From positions 124,001 through 188,000 of the forward strand of contig JANSYR010000007.1 in the NCBI GenBank assembly GCA_024742285.1: DNA of 64,000 nucleotides. Reading direction: 5' to 3'. This DNA is from a bacterium. Its GTDB lineage: Bacteria; Myxococcota_A; UBA9160; UBA4427. Shown piece after piece: positions 46,012 to 53,568 of the stretch (position 1 is its first letter; each line of letters starts with the position of its first letter). A program made the position numbers and the translations under genes. The notes beneath the pieces are model-generated. The model was given only the letters and a program-made list of their open reading frames with translations. It did no database searches and was not told where the DNA came from.

Positions 46012-47184
46012 CTACTCCTTCAACAGCTCCTCGGCGATGATCATCTTGCGGACTTCCGTCGTGCCCGCGCCGATCTCGAGGAGCTTGATCCCGCGATAGA
46101 GCCGATTGATCTCGGTCTCCCAGATGTAGGCGACGCCGCCGTGGATCTGGCTCGCGTGGTCGAGGACCTTGTTGAGGGCGTCCGCGCAGTACATGACCGA
46201 GGTCGCCGCGATCTTGTGGACGGGACCGCGACCGCCCTCGCCCACGGGCATGTCGTTGAGCGCGGCGAGCGCGTAGTAGTTGTAGACCTTCATGGTCTCG
46301 ACGAGCGCGACCATGTCGGCGAGACGCGACTGGATCATCTGGAAGTTCGCGATCGGTTCGCCGAATTGCTTGCGCTCCTTCGCGTGGGCGACGGAGAGGT
46401 CGAGGGCCCGTTCGGCCATCCCGACGCAGATCGGCGCGATCGTCGCGCGCTCGAGGTCGAGCCCGCTCATCACGCACTTCACGCCCTCGTTCTCCTTGCC
46501 GATCACGTTCCCGGCCGGCACGCGACAGTCGTCGAAGGCGAGCTCGGCCGTCTGGGAGCCCCGAAAGCCCATCTTGATCATCTTCTGCGCGACGGTGACG
46601 CCCGGGGCGTGCATGTCGACGACGAAGGCCGTGATCCCGTGTGCCCCCTTCGTCATGTCGGTCTTCGCGTAGAGCAGGCAGACGTCGGCGACGGGCCCGT
46701 TCGTGATGTAGAGCTTCCGGCCGTTGATGACGTAGTCGTCGCCGTCACGGACCGCCGTCGTCGCCATCGAGCCGAGCGCGTCGGAACCGGCCCCCGGCTC
46801 GGTCAGCCCGAGGCAACCGATCAAGGAGCCGTCGCAGAGCCCCGGAACCCACCGCTCGACCTGCTCGGGGGAGCCGTTGCGCAGGATGTTGTTCATGCAG
46901 AGGTTCTCGTGGGCGATCCACGAGAGGGAGAGCGCGTAGTTCCATCGCGCCATCGCCTGGCAGACCAGTCCGCTCGAGAAGAGATCGAGGTTCGCTCCGC
47001 CGAGCTCGTTCGGCGTGGTGATCCCGAGGTAGCCCGCCTTGCCCAGCGCCCGGAACTCCGCGTCCGGCCACCACTCCTCGTCGTCCATCCGCTGGGCGAG
47101 CGGATAGAGCTCCTCGCGCGCGTACTGGTCGGCGGCATCGAGGATCGCCTGCTGGTCTTCGTTCAAGCTGAATCCGGCGGACAT
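46012..47184 (-). CDS. Acyl-CoA dehydrogenase, isovaleryl-CoA-dehydrogenase-like
   Basis: The 390-residue FAD enzyme introduces a 2,3 double bond in an acyl-CoA. It has the substrate/FAD motifs LTEPGAGSDALGSM and KLYITNGPVADV, and the C-terminal QIHGGVAYIWETEINRLYRG. The catalytic base appears as Glu245 in VMSGLDLERA, the position used by isovaleryl-CoA dehydrogenase, while the usual position near residue 367 is Gly (EIGAGTTEVR), as in that enzyme. ATG 47184 has AGGAG upstream. It is divergent from an enoyl-CoA hydratase gene across an A/T-rich region with two palindromes. Confidence 0.93.
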   Translation of the reverse strand: MSAGFSLNEDQQAILDAADQYAREELYPLAQRMDDEEWWPDAEFRALGKAGYLGITTPNELGGANLDLFSSGLVCQAMARWNYALSLSWIAHENLCMNNILRNGSPEQVERWVPGLCDGSLIGCLGLTEPGAGSDALGSMATTAVRDGDDYVINGRKLYITNGPVADVCLLYAKTDMTKGAHGITAFVVDMHAPGVTVAQKMIKMGFRGSQTAELAFDDCRVPAGNVIGKENEGVKCVMSGLDLERATIAPICVGMAERALDLSVAHAKERKQFGEPIANFQMIQSRLADMVALVETMKVYNYYALAALNDMPVGEGGRGPVHKIAATSVMYCADALNKVLDHASQIHGGVAYIWETEINRLYRGIKLLEIGAGTTEVRKMIIAEELLKE

Positions 47185-47238
47185 AGGGGCTCCTTGGGTC
47201 TCCCGGGCGCGGGAGATCTCTCATGTCCATCGATCGGG

Positions 47239-47251
47239 GGTGAGTCTCACC
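47239..47251. promoter_or_regulatory. Palindrome GGTGAG-T-CTCACC, candidate operator
   Basis: The perfect 13-bp inverted repeat lies 55 bp upstream of the acyl-CoA dehydrogenase start in the shared divergent promoter region. A second palindrome with the same GAG/CTC core is at 47345-47363. A TetR-family gene lies two genes downstream on the plus strand. Confidence 0.45.
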
Positions 47252-47280
47252 TGAGGCGGCCATCCCAGCTGATCGAGATC

Positions 47281-47365
47281 TTCTCAATATCAGCGCCTTC
47301 CAAGGATAAAGTCCACTCAAATTCATTGACAGTGGGTCTTTTTTTATTGAGTCTCTCTCAATAGC
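47281..47365. promoter_or_regulatory. A/T-rich divergent promoter region with second palindrome (47345-47363)
   Basis: This patch is much richer in A and T than the rest of the window. It contains TTGACA at 47326-47331, a run of seven T and the inverted repeat TATTGAG-N5-CTCAATA. It lies between the divergent acyl-CoA dehydrogenase and enoyl-CoA hydratase genes and is the most likely place for their promoters and a TetR-type operator. No -10 with ideal spacing was found. Confidence 0.5.
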
Positions 47366-47434
47366 GGTCGAGGCAGTCCCGAGGCCCCGCTCGCAGCCGG
47401 ATGGCCGCCCGGTGGCCCCCCAGGAGACTCGCAA

Positions 47435-48226
47435 ATGCCCCCCGCGCCCGACCTCGTGCTCGTCGACGTCCAGGACCACGTCCAGACGATCACGCTGAAT
47501 CGCGAAGAGAAGCGGAACGCGCTGAACGACGAGGTCGCAGGGCGGATCGCGGAAGCGCTCCGCCAGGGGCAGGGCAATCCGGACGTGCGCGTGATCGTGC
47601 TGACCGGGGCCGGCGACAAGGCCTTCTGCGCCGGGGGCGACCTCGCTGCGAACGCGACCGACTCCCCCTTCGAGGTCGACCCCGCCCACCCCGAAAACCC
47701 GATCATCTCCCTCTTCAAGACCTTCGAGCAGACGACCAAGCCGACGCTCGCCCGCGTGAACGGCCATGCGCTCGCCGGCGGCATGGGCCTGATGTGCGCC
47801 TGCGATCTCGCGATCGCCGCGGACCATGCCACGTTCGGCGTCCCGGAATCCGGGATCGGCCTCTTCCCGATGATGATCCTGCCCTACATGCTGCGCGCGA
47901 TGCCTCGGCGCCGACTGCTCGAGTGGTGCATCACGGGCGCGCGCTGGAGCGCCGAGCAGGCCCTCGAGGCGGAGCTGCTCAACCGGGTCGTGCCGGGGGA
48001 AGAGCTCGACGCGGCCGTCGACGAGCTCGTCGGCACGATCGTCACGCGCTCCCCTTCGGCGATCCGTCTCGGCAAGATGGGCCTCCACGCGCTCGAGGAC
48101 ATGACCCTGGCGCAGGCGTTCGAGTACGCGCAGCTCGCGCTGCCGAACATGGCCAGGACCGGCGATGCGATCGAGGGCTTCCGCGCGTTCCGCGAGAAGC
48201 GAAGCCCGGACTTCCAGGGCACCTAG
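47435..48226 (+). CDS. Enoyl-CoA hydratase/isomerase
   Basis: The 263-residue crotonase-fold enzyme hydrates or isomerises an unsaturated acyl-CoA. The oxyanion-hole segments are AFCAGGDLAAN and NGHALAGGMGLMCACD; Glu in FGVPESGIGLFP sits where a catalytic Glu is found in hydratases. It starts at ATG 47435 after AGGAG-like CAGGAG. In liu-type operons the equivalent enzyme acts on methylglutaconyl-CoA, and the neighbouring genes fit that picture. The TetR gene starts just 1 bp after its stop. Confidence 0.92.
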   Translation: MPPAPDLVLVDVQDHVQTITLNREEKRNALNDEVAGRIAEALRQGQGNPDVRVIVLTGAGDKAFCAGGDLAANATDSPFEVDPAHPENPIISLFKTFEQTTKPTLARVNGHALAGGMGLMCACDLAIAADHATFGVPESGIGLFPMMILPYMLRAMPRRRLLEWCITGARWSAEQALEAELLNRVVPGEELDAAVDELVGTIVTRSPSAIRLGKMGLHALEDMTLAQAFEYAQLALPNMARTGDAIEGFRAFREKRSPDFQGT

Positions 48227-48227
48227 C

Positions 48228-48935
48228 ATGACCGCCCCTGCGACCCAGCGCCGACGCACCCGGCGCCCGCGCGCCGAACGGGAAGCCGAGATTCTCGAAG
48301 CCGCCCGCGCCGTCTTCGCCGAGCAGGGCTATGCGGCCGCTGCCGTCGCCGAGGTCGCCGCCCGCGCCGGGGTCGTCGAAGGGACCGTCTACGCCTACTT
48401 CGACTCGAAGCGCGCCCTGCTGATCGCCGTCATGAAGCAGTTCTACGAGGAGCTCATCCGCGACACCGAGCGCGGCCTCGACGCGGTCCGCGGCGTCGAG
48501 AACCGGTTGCGTTTCGTGATCCGCCACCATCTCGACACCTTCGCGCGGGAGCTCGGACTCTGTCGTCTGATCGTCTCCGAAGCGCGCCCGGACGTCGCCC
48601 TCTACGACGAGGCGATCCTGGACCTGAACCGGCGCTACACGGGCCTCGCCCTTGCCGTCCTCGAAGAAGGCGTCCGGGACCAGACGCTCCGGAGCGACCT
48701 GGTCCCGAGCGTGACCCGCGACCTCCTCTACGGAGGAATCGAGCACGCGGTCTGGCGTTCGGTCTTCACCGGCGCCCCCCTCGACGCCGCCGGCCTCGCA
48801 GATCAGCTCTCCGAGGCGCTGCTCCGCGGAATTCTGGCGCGCCCCGGCGTGGGCGCGAGCGACGCGCCCGCGGAAGCGACGGTGGCGCGGCTCGAGCGTG
48901 CGATCGAGCGACTCGAATCACGGGTCAGCCCATGA
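48228..48935 (+). CDS. TetR/AcrR-family transcriptional regulator
   Basis: The 235-residue regulator has the N-terminal helix-turn-helix at about 18-65 (AEILEAARAVFAEQGYAAAA, VAARAGVVEGTVYAYFDSKRALL) and a variable ligand domain. Acyl-CoA-responsive TetR proteins often sit in such operons. It begins 1 bp after the enoyl-CoA hydratase stop, so it is co-transcribed and probably autoregulatory through the palindromes at 47239-47251 and 47345-47363. Its ligand is unknown. Confidence 0.92.
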   Translation: MTAPATQRRRTRRPRAEREAEILEAARAVFAEQGYAAAAVAEVAARAGVVEGTVYAYFDSKRALLIAVMKQFYEELIRDTERGLDAVRGVENRLRFVIRHHLDTFARELGLCRLIVSEARPDVALYDEAILDLNRRYTGLALAVLEEGVRDQTLRSDLVPSVTRDLLYGGIEHAVWRSVFTGAPLDAAGLADQLSEALLRGILARPGVGASDAPAEATVARLERAIERLESRVSP

Positions 48936-49011
48936 CGATCCGCCGGGAGGCGCGCGCGAACGGGGGACACCGTCGCAGCCGCCGGAATCGGGGATCGAAC
49001 GAGGAGAGGAC

Positions 49012-50499
49012 ATGACGAGCGTACCCGGGATCGAGAAGGTCCTGATCGCCAATCGCGGTGAGATCGCGCTGCGCGTGGCGACGACGCTGCGCCGGCTCGG
49101 GATCGCGAGCGCCGCCGTAGTGCACGCCGAGGATGCGGGCGGCCCCGCGGCCCTCGCCGTCGACGAGGCCTGCCCGATCGAGGGGGAGACGCCGGTGGCC
49201 GCCCACCTCGACGCCGACCAGATCATCCGGATCGCAGGCGAGATCGGCGCGGACGCCCTCCATCCGGGCTACGGCTTCCTCGCCGAGAACGCGCCCTTCG
49301 CCGAGGCCGTCGAGAAGGCCGGAATCAGATGGATCGGCCCGACCCCCGAGGCCATCCGCCTGATGGGCGACAAGATCGAATCGCGGCGCTTCGTCGCGGA
49401 GGCCGGCTACCCGCTCACCCCGTCCGCCAGCGAAGAGGACGACCCGGCCACCTTCGCCGCGCGGGCCGAGGAGATCGGCTTCCCACTCCTGATCAAGGCG
49501 AGCGCCGGCGGCGGCGGCAAGGGCATGCAGATCGTGCGGAGCACCGCGGACCTGCCCCGGGCGATCGAGCTCGCCCGCTCGGAGGCCCTCCGCTACTTCG
49601 CCGACGACCGGATCTATGCCGAGCGCTACGTCGAGTCGCCGCGCCACGTCGAGGTCCAGATCCTGGCCGACGCGCACGGAAAGGTCCTTCACCTGGGCGA
49701 GCGCGACTGCTCGATCCAGCGCCGCTTCCAGAAGCTCGTCGAGGAGACGCCGGCCCCCGCCATGGAGGACGGGCTCCGCGATCGCATCTGCCAGCAGGCG
49801 GTCGGGATCGCCCGCGCCGCGGGCTACCGGAACGCGGGCACCGTCGAGTTCGTGCTCGCCCCCGACGGCGAGTTCTACTTCCTCGAGATGAACACCCGCC
49901 TGCAGGTCGAGCACCCGGTGACCGAGATGGTGACCGGGGTCGACCTGGTCGAGGAGCAGGTGAAGATCGCGGCCGGCCAGCCCCTCGCGCTCGATCAGGA
50001 CTCGCTCCGCTTCCAGGGCGCCTCGATCGAGTGTCGCCTCTGCGCCGAAGATCCCGACCAGGACTTCCGCCCGGCGGTCGGGCCGCTCCTGCTCGTGCGC
50101 CCTCCGGAAGGCCCCGGCGTCCGCTTCGACGGCGGGATCGCGCAGGGCCAGGAGGTGACGACGGCCTTCGACCCGATGCTCGCCAAGGTGATCGTCCACG
50201 GGCGAGACCGCGACGAAGCGATCGACCGCATGCGCAAGGCCCTGTCGGAGACCGTGATCCTCGGCTGTACGACGAACGCCGCCTATCTCGAGCGGATCCT
50301 CGGCCACCCGGACTTCGCGGCGGGCCGGGTCGAGACCGGCTTCATCCCGAGCCACGAAGGCGAGCTCGCGAGTCCGTCGCTCGCGAACGAAGAGCGCGAC
50401 ACCGTGCTCGCGGCGGCGGCGCTCTCGAACCGGGACTTCGTGGAGCGCGTCTCCGCGGTCCCCCAGCCGGCCGCCTCGATCGGGCGCTGGCAGAACTGA
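49012..50499 (+). CDS. Biotin carboxylase subunit of an acyl-CoA carboxylase
   Basis: The 495-residue ATP-grasp enzyme carboxylates biotin using bicarbonate and ATP. Typical blocks are VLIANRGEIALRV, HPGYGFLAEN, the Gly-rich lid KASAGGGGKGM, RDCSIQRRFQKLVEE and FLEMNTRLQVEHPVTE. It ends after the biotin carboxylase domain. ATG 49012 has GAGGAGAGGA upstream. In methylcrotonyl-CoA carboxylase alpha this domain is normally fused to the BT and biotin-carrier domains, here encoded by the next gene 18 bp downstream. Confidence 0.95.
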   Translation: MTSVPGIEKVLIANRGEIALRVATTLRRLGIASAAVVHAEDAGGPAALAVDEACPIEGETPVAAHLDADQIIRIAGEIGADALHPGYGFLAENAPFAEAVEKAGIRWIGPTPEAIRLMGDKIESRRFVAEAGYPLTPSASEEDDPATFAARAEEIGFPLLIKASAGGGGKGMQIVRSTADLPRAIELARSEALRYFADDRIYAERYVESPRHVEVQILADAHGKVLHLGERDCSIQRRFQKLVEETPAPAMEDGLRDRICQQAVGIARAAGYRNAGTVEFVLAPDGEFYFLEMNTRLQVEHPVTEMVTGVDLVEEQVKIAAGQPLALDQDSLRFQGASIECRLCAEDPDQDFRPAVGPLLLVRPPEGPGVRFDGGIAQGQEVTTAFDPMLAKVIVHGRDRDEAIDRMRKALSETVILGCTTNAAYLERILGHPDFAAGRVETGFIPSHEGELASPSLANEERDTVLAAAALSNRDFVERVSAVPQPAASIGRWQN

Positions 50500-50517
50500 A
50501 CCGGAGGTCGAGCGCAG

Positions 50518-51045
50518 ATGGGATACCACTTCGAACTCCAGGGCGAGACCTTCGCGGTCCACCCGGTCCACCGACCGGGCCGCGGACGCCTCGCGATCGA
50601 GGGCCGCGACTTCGCGGCGGAGCTCTTCCCGGGCCTCGTCCCCGGCGAGCACTTCCTCGAGATCGACGGGCGCCAGGAGAAGATCTTCATCGCCGTCCAG
50701 GGCGACCTGCACTTCATTCACTGGCGCGGGCGCGTCCACCGGGTCGAGGCGATCAACGCCCTCGGACGCGCGCGACGCGCGGCGGATCCCTCGGGCGGCG
50801 CCGAGGTGATCCAGGCGCCGATGCCGGGGACGGTCGTCGAGGTGGCGATCTCGCCGGGCGATGCCGTGACGACCGGGCAGCTGCTCATGACGATCGAGAG
50901 CATGAAGCTCCAGACGGCGATCACGGCGGAGGCGGACGGGGTCGTCGGCGAGGTCTGCGTCGCGGCCGGCGACACCTTCGACCAGGGCGATGCCCTCGTC
51001 CGGCTCTCTTCGGGAGACGGCGAAGCAGAGGAGACGACGCGATGA
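50518..51045 (+). CDS. Separate biotin carboxyl carrier subunit (BT-like plus biotinyl domain)
   Basis: The 175-residue protein has about 85 N-terminal residues of beta strands resembling the BT linker domain of 3-methylcrotonyl-CoA carboxylase alpha (HFIHWRGRVHRVEAI) and a biotinyl domain at 95-168. The biotin lysine is Lys130 in TIESMKLQ, a variant of the usual E-A-M-K-M. It has its own GGAGG 11 bases before ATG, so the split from the carboxylase gene looks genuine. Its stop overlaps the carboxyltransferase start (ATGA), giving translational coupling. Confidence 0.92.
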   Translation: MGYHFELQGETFAVHPVHRPGRGRLAIEGRDFAAELFPGLVPGEHFLEIDGRQEKIFIAVQGDLHFIHWRGRVHRVEAINALGRARRAADPSGGAEVIQAPMPGTVVEVAISPGDAVTTGQLLMTIESMKLQTAITAEADGVVGEVCVAAGDTFDQGDALVRLSSGDGEAEETTR

Positions 51046-52652
51046 TGCGACGAATCGAGAGTCGGATCGATCCGCGGAGCGCGGACTTCCAGCGCTACCG
51101 CGCGGCCAACCTCGAGCGGGTGGCGGAGTTCCGGGCGAGACAGGACGCCGCGCGCTTCGAGCGGCCCCAGCGCGACCTGGATCGCCTGGCCCACCACGGC
51201 AAGCTCTTCGTCCGGGAGCGGATCGAGCGGCTGATCGACCCGGGGACGCCCTTCCTCGAGCTCTCCTCCCTCGCCGCGAACAGCGAGTACGACGGCGATG
51301 CGAAGAGCGCGAGCGTCGTCTGCGGGATCGGCGTGGTCTCGGGCCGCGAGGTGATCATCCGCGCGGACGATCCCTCCATCAAGGGCGGCGCATGGTACCC
51401 GCTGACCGTCAAGAAGAACGTGCGGATCCTCGACATCGCGATCGAGAACCGCCTGCCCGTCGTCCACGTCTGCGACAGTGCCGGCGGCTTCCTTCCGCTC
51501 CAGTCCGAGCTCTTCGCGGACAAGGACAACGCGGGGCGGATCTTCCGCAACCAGTCGATCCTGTCGAAGATGGGGGTGCCCCAGCTGGCCCTCGTCTTCG
51601 GACAGTGCACGGCGGGCGGCGCCTACATCCCGTCCCTCTCGGACTACTCGATCATCCTGCGCGGCAACGGCGGGATCTTCCTCGGCGGCCCGCCCCTCGT
51701 GAAGGCGGCGACCGGCGAAGTCGTCGACCACGACACCCTCGGCGGCGCGGACGTCCACACCCGGGTCTCCGGGGTCGCCGACTACGCGGCGAACTCAGAG
51801 GAGGAGGCGATCCTGCTCGGGCGCGAGATCGTCTCCCAGTGGCATCGACCGGAGAAGGCCGCGATCGAGCGCCGTGAGCCCGAGCCGCCGGCCTACGACC
51901 CGGCGGAGCTCTACGGGATCGTGCCCGACGACATCAAGATCCAGTTCGACATGCGCGAGGTGATCGCGCGGATCGTCGACGGCAGCTACTTCCACGAGTA
52001 CCAGCCGGACTACGGCAAGACGCTGATCTGCGGATACGCCTACATCTGGGGCCAGAAGGTGGGCATCCTCGCCAACAACGGCGTGCTCTTCAACGACTCG
52101 TCGCTCAAGGGCGCCCACTTCATCGAGCTCTGCGACAAGAACCGGACGCCGCTCGTCTTCCTGCAGAACATCACCGGCTTCATGGTCGGCCGCGAGTACG
52201 AGGCCCGCGGCATCTGCAAGGACGGCGCGAAGTTCATCATGGTGCAGGCCGGCGCGTCCGTTCCGAAATTCACCGTGATGGTGAACGGCTCCTTCGGCGC
52301 GGGGAACTACGGAATGTGCGGACGCGCCTACGACGGCCGCTTCATCTTCTCCTGGCCGAATCACCAGATCGGGATCATGGGCGCCGAGCAGGCCGCGAAC
52401 ACCCTCGCCGACGTGAAGATCCGGCAGCTCGAACGCGCCGGGGAGAAGCCGACCCCCGCCGAGATCGAAGCGATCCGGCAGCCGGTGATCGAGTCCTATG
52501 CCCGAGAGTCGAGCGCCTACTACGCGACGTCACAGCTGTGGGACGACGGCCTGATCGACCCCGTCGACACGCGCAACGCCCTCGGGATGGCGATCAGCGC
52601 CTCGCTGAACACGCCGATCGACGAGCCCCACTACGGCGTGCTGCGCCTGTGA
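51042..52652 (+). CDS. Acyl-CoA carboxylase carboxyltransferase, methylcrotonyl-CoA carboxylase beta type
   Basis: The 536-residue enzyme moves the carboxyl group from biotin to an acyl-CoA. It has the crotonase-like halves with FGQCTAGGAYIPSLSDYS and FGAGNYGMCGRAYDGRF, and WPNHQIGIMGAEQAAN, blocks I associate with the methylcrotonyl and geranyl-CoA carboxylase beta group. ATG 51042 overlaps the carrier stop. With the upstream dehydrogenase and hydratase it fits branched-chain (leucine-type) or acyclic terpenoid acyl-CoA breakdown. No HMG-CoA lyase is present to complete leucine degradation. Confidence 0.93.
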   Translation: MMRRIESRIDPRSADFQRYRAANLERVAEFRARQDAARFERPQRDLDRLAHHGKLFVRERIERLIDPGTPFLELSSLAANSEYDGDAKSASVVCGIGVVSGREVIIRADDPSIKGGAWYPLTVKKNVRILDIAIENRLPVVHVCDSAGGFLPLQSELFADKDNAGRIFRNQSILSKMGVPQLALVFGQCTAGGAYIPSLSDYSIILRGNGGIFLGGPPLVKAATGEVVDHDTLGGADVHTRVSGVADYAANSEEEAILLGREIVSQWHRPEKAAIERREPEPPAYDPAELYGIVPDDIKIQFDMREVIARIVDGSYFHEYQPDYGKTLICGYAYIWGQKVGILANNGVLFNDSSLKGAHFIELCDKNRTPLVFLQNITGFMVGREYEARGICKDGAKFIMVQAGASVPKFTVMVNGSFGAGNYGMCGRAYDGRFIFSWPNHQIGIMGAEQAANTLADVKIRQLERAGEKPTPAEIEAIRQPVIESYARESSAYYATSQLWDDGLIDPVDTRNALGMAISASLNTPIDEPHYGVLRL

Positions 52653-53500
52653 GCGGGCGTTCGTTCGGGATCCCCGACGAGGCGCTGCTCACCCGGGCGA
52701 CCGTCTTCCGCGACGACCTGCTCCGAGGGCGGACCGCCCTCGTGACCGGCGCCGGGAGCGGGATCGGCAAGGCCATCAGCGTGCTCTTCGCGCGCCTCGG
52801 CGCCCGGATCGTCCTCGCCAGCCGAAGCGAGGAGAAGCTCGCGACGACCGCCGCCCTGCTCGACCGGATCGGCGCCGACCATCACGTGAAACCGACCAAC
52901 ATCCGCGATCCGGAGCAGGTCGACGCGCTCTTCGAGGCCCTCGAGGCCGATGGGATCGTCCCGGACGTCCTGATCAACAACGCCGGCGGCCAGTTTCCCC
53001 AGGCGTCGGCGGCGCTCTCGGACAAGGGCTGGCGCGCGGTGATCGACACGAACCTGAACGGGACGTGGACCATGATGCAGCGCGCCGCACGCCTCTGGCA
53101 GCGCGAGCAGGTTCCTGGCGCGATCGTCAACATCATCGCACCCCACCTGCGCGGCATGTACGGCCTCGCCCACACCGTCGCCGCCCGTGCCGCCGTCGAT
53201 CACCTGTCCCGGAACCTCGCCGTCGAATGGGCGCCGGATCGCATCCGCGTGAACTGCGTGCTGCCCGGACCGATCGACACCGAAGGGATGAACGTCTACC
53301 CGCCGGAGGCCCAGGCACGAATGGCCCGGTCGAACCCCATGATGCGACTCGGGGACGCCCAGGACATCGCGCAGGCCTGCGTCTACCTGGCCGCCGACTC
53401 CGGCCGCTTCATCACGGGCGAGACCCTCGTCGTGGACGGCGGCCACCAGCTCTGGGGCGAGCTGTGGCTGACGGACAAGCCGTCGTACTTCGACGGCTAG
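52649..53500 (+). CDS. SDR-family protein, 2,4-dienoyl-CoA-reductase-like
   Basis: The 283-residue SDR starts at GTG 52649, overlapping the carboxyltransferase stop (GTGA). It has the NADP-type motif TGAGSGIG (33-40) with Arg59 after strand 2, NNAG (110-113), and the segment HTVAARAAVDHLSRNLAVEW, which parallels peroxisomal 2,4-dienoyl-CoA reductase ([20 protein letters not shown] as I recall). In that alignment the catalytic Lys is Arg180. It closes the acyl-CoA operon. The Arg substitution makes the activity uncertain. Confidence 0.85.
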   Translation: MSGRSFGIPDEALLTRATVFRDDLLRGRTALVTGAGSGIGKAISVLFARLGARIVLASRSEEKLATTAALLDRIGADHHVKPTNIRDPEQVDALFEALEADGIVPDVLINNAGGQFPQASAALSDKGWRAVIDTNLNGTWTMMQRAARLWQREQVPGAIVNIIAPHLRGMYGLAHTVAARAAVDHLSRNLAVEWAPDRIRVNCVLPGPIDTEGMNVYPPEAQARMARSNPMMRLGDAQDIAQACVYLAADSGRFITGETLVVDGGHQLWGELWLTDKPSYFDG

Positions 53501-53568
53501 CCCGATCCGCCGGAGCTGCCTAGCATCCCGCCGCGCAGGTGAGCGCTTCGAGCAGGGGGACCGTGGCG

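Noticed and set aside
49329-51041. N-terminal extension of the carboxyltransferase frame to 1107 residues
   Set aside because: The extension is the shadow of the biotin carboxylase and carrier genes. The real start overlaps the carrier stop as ATGA.
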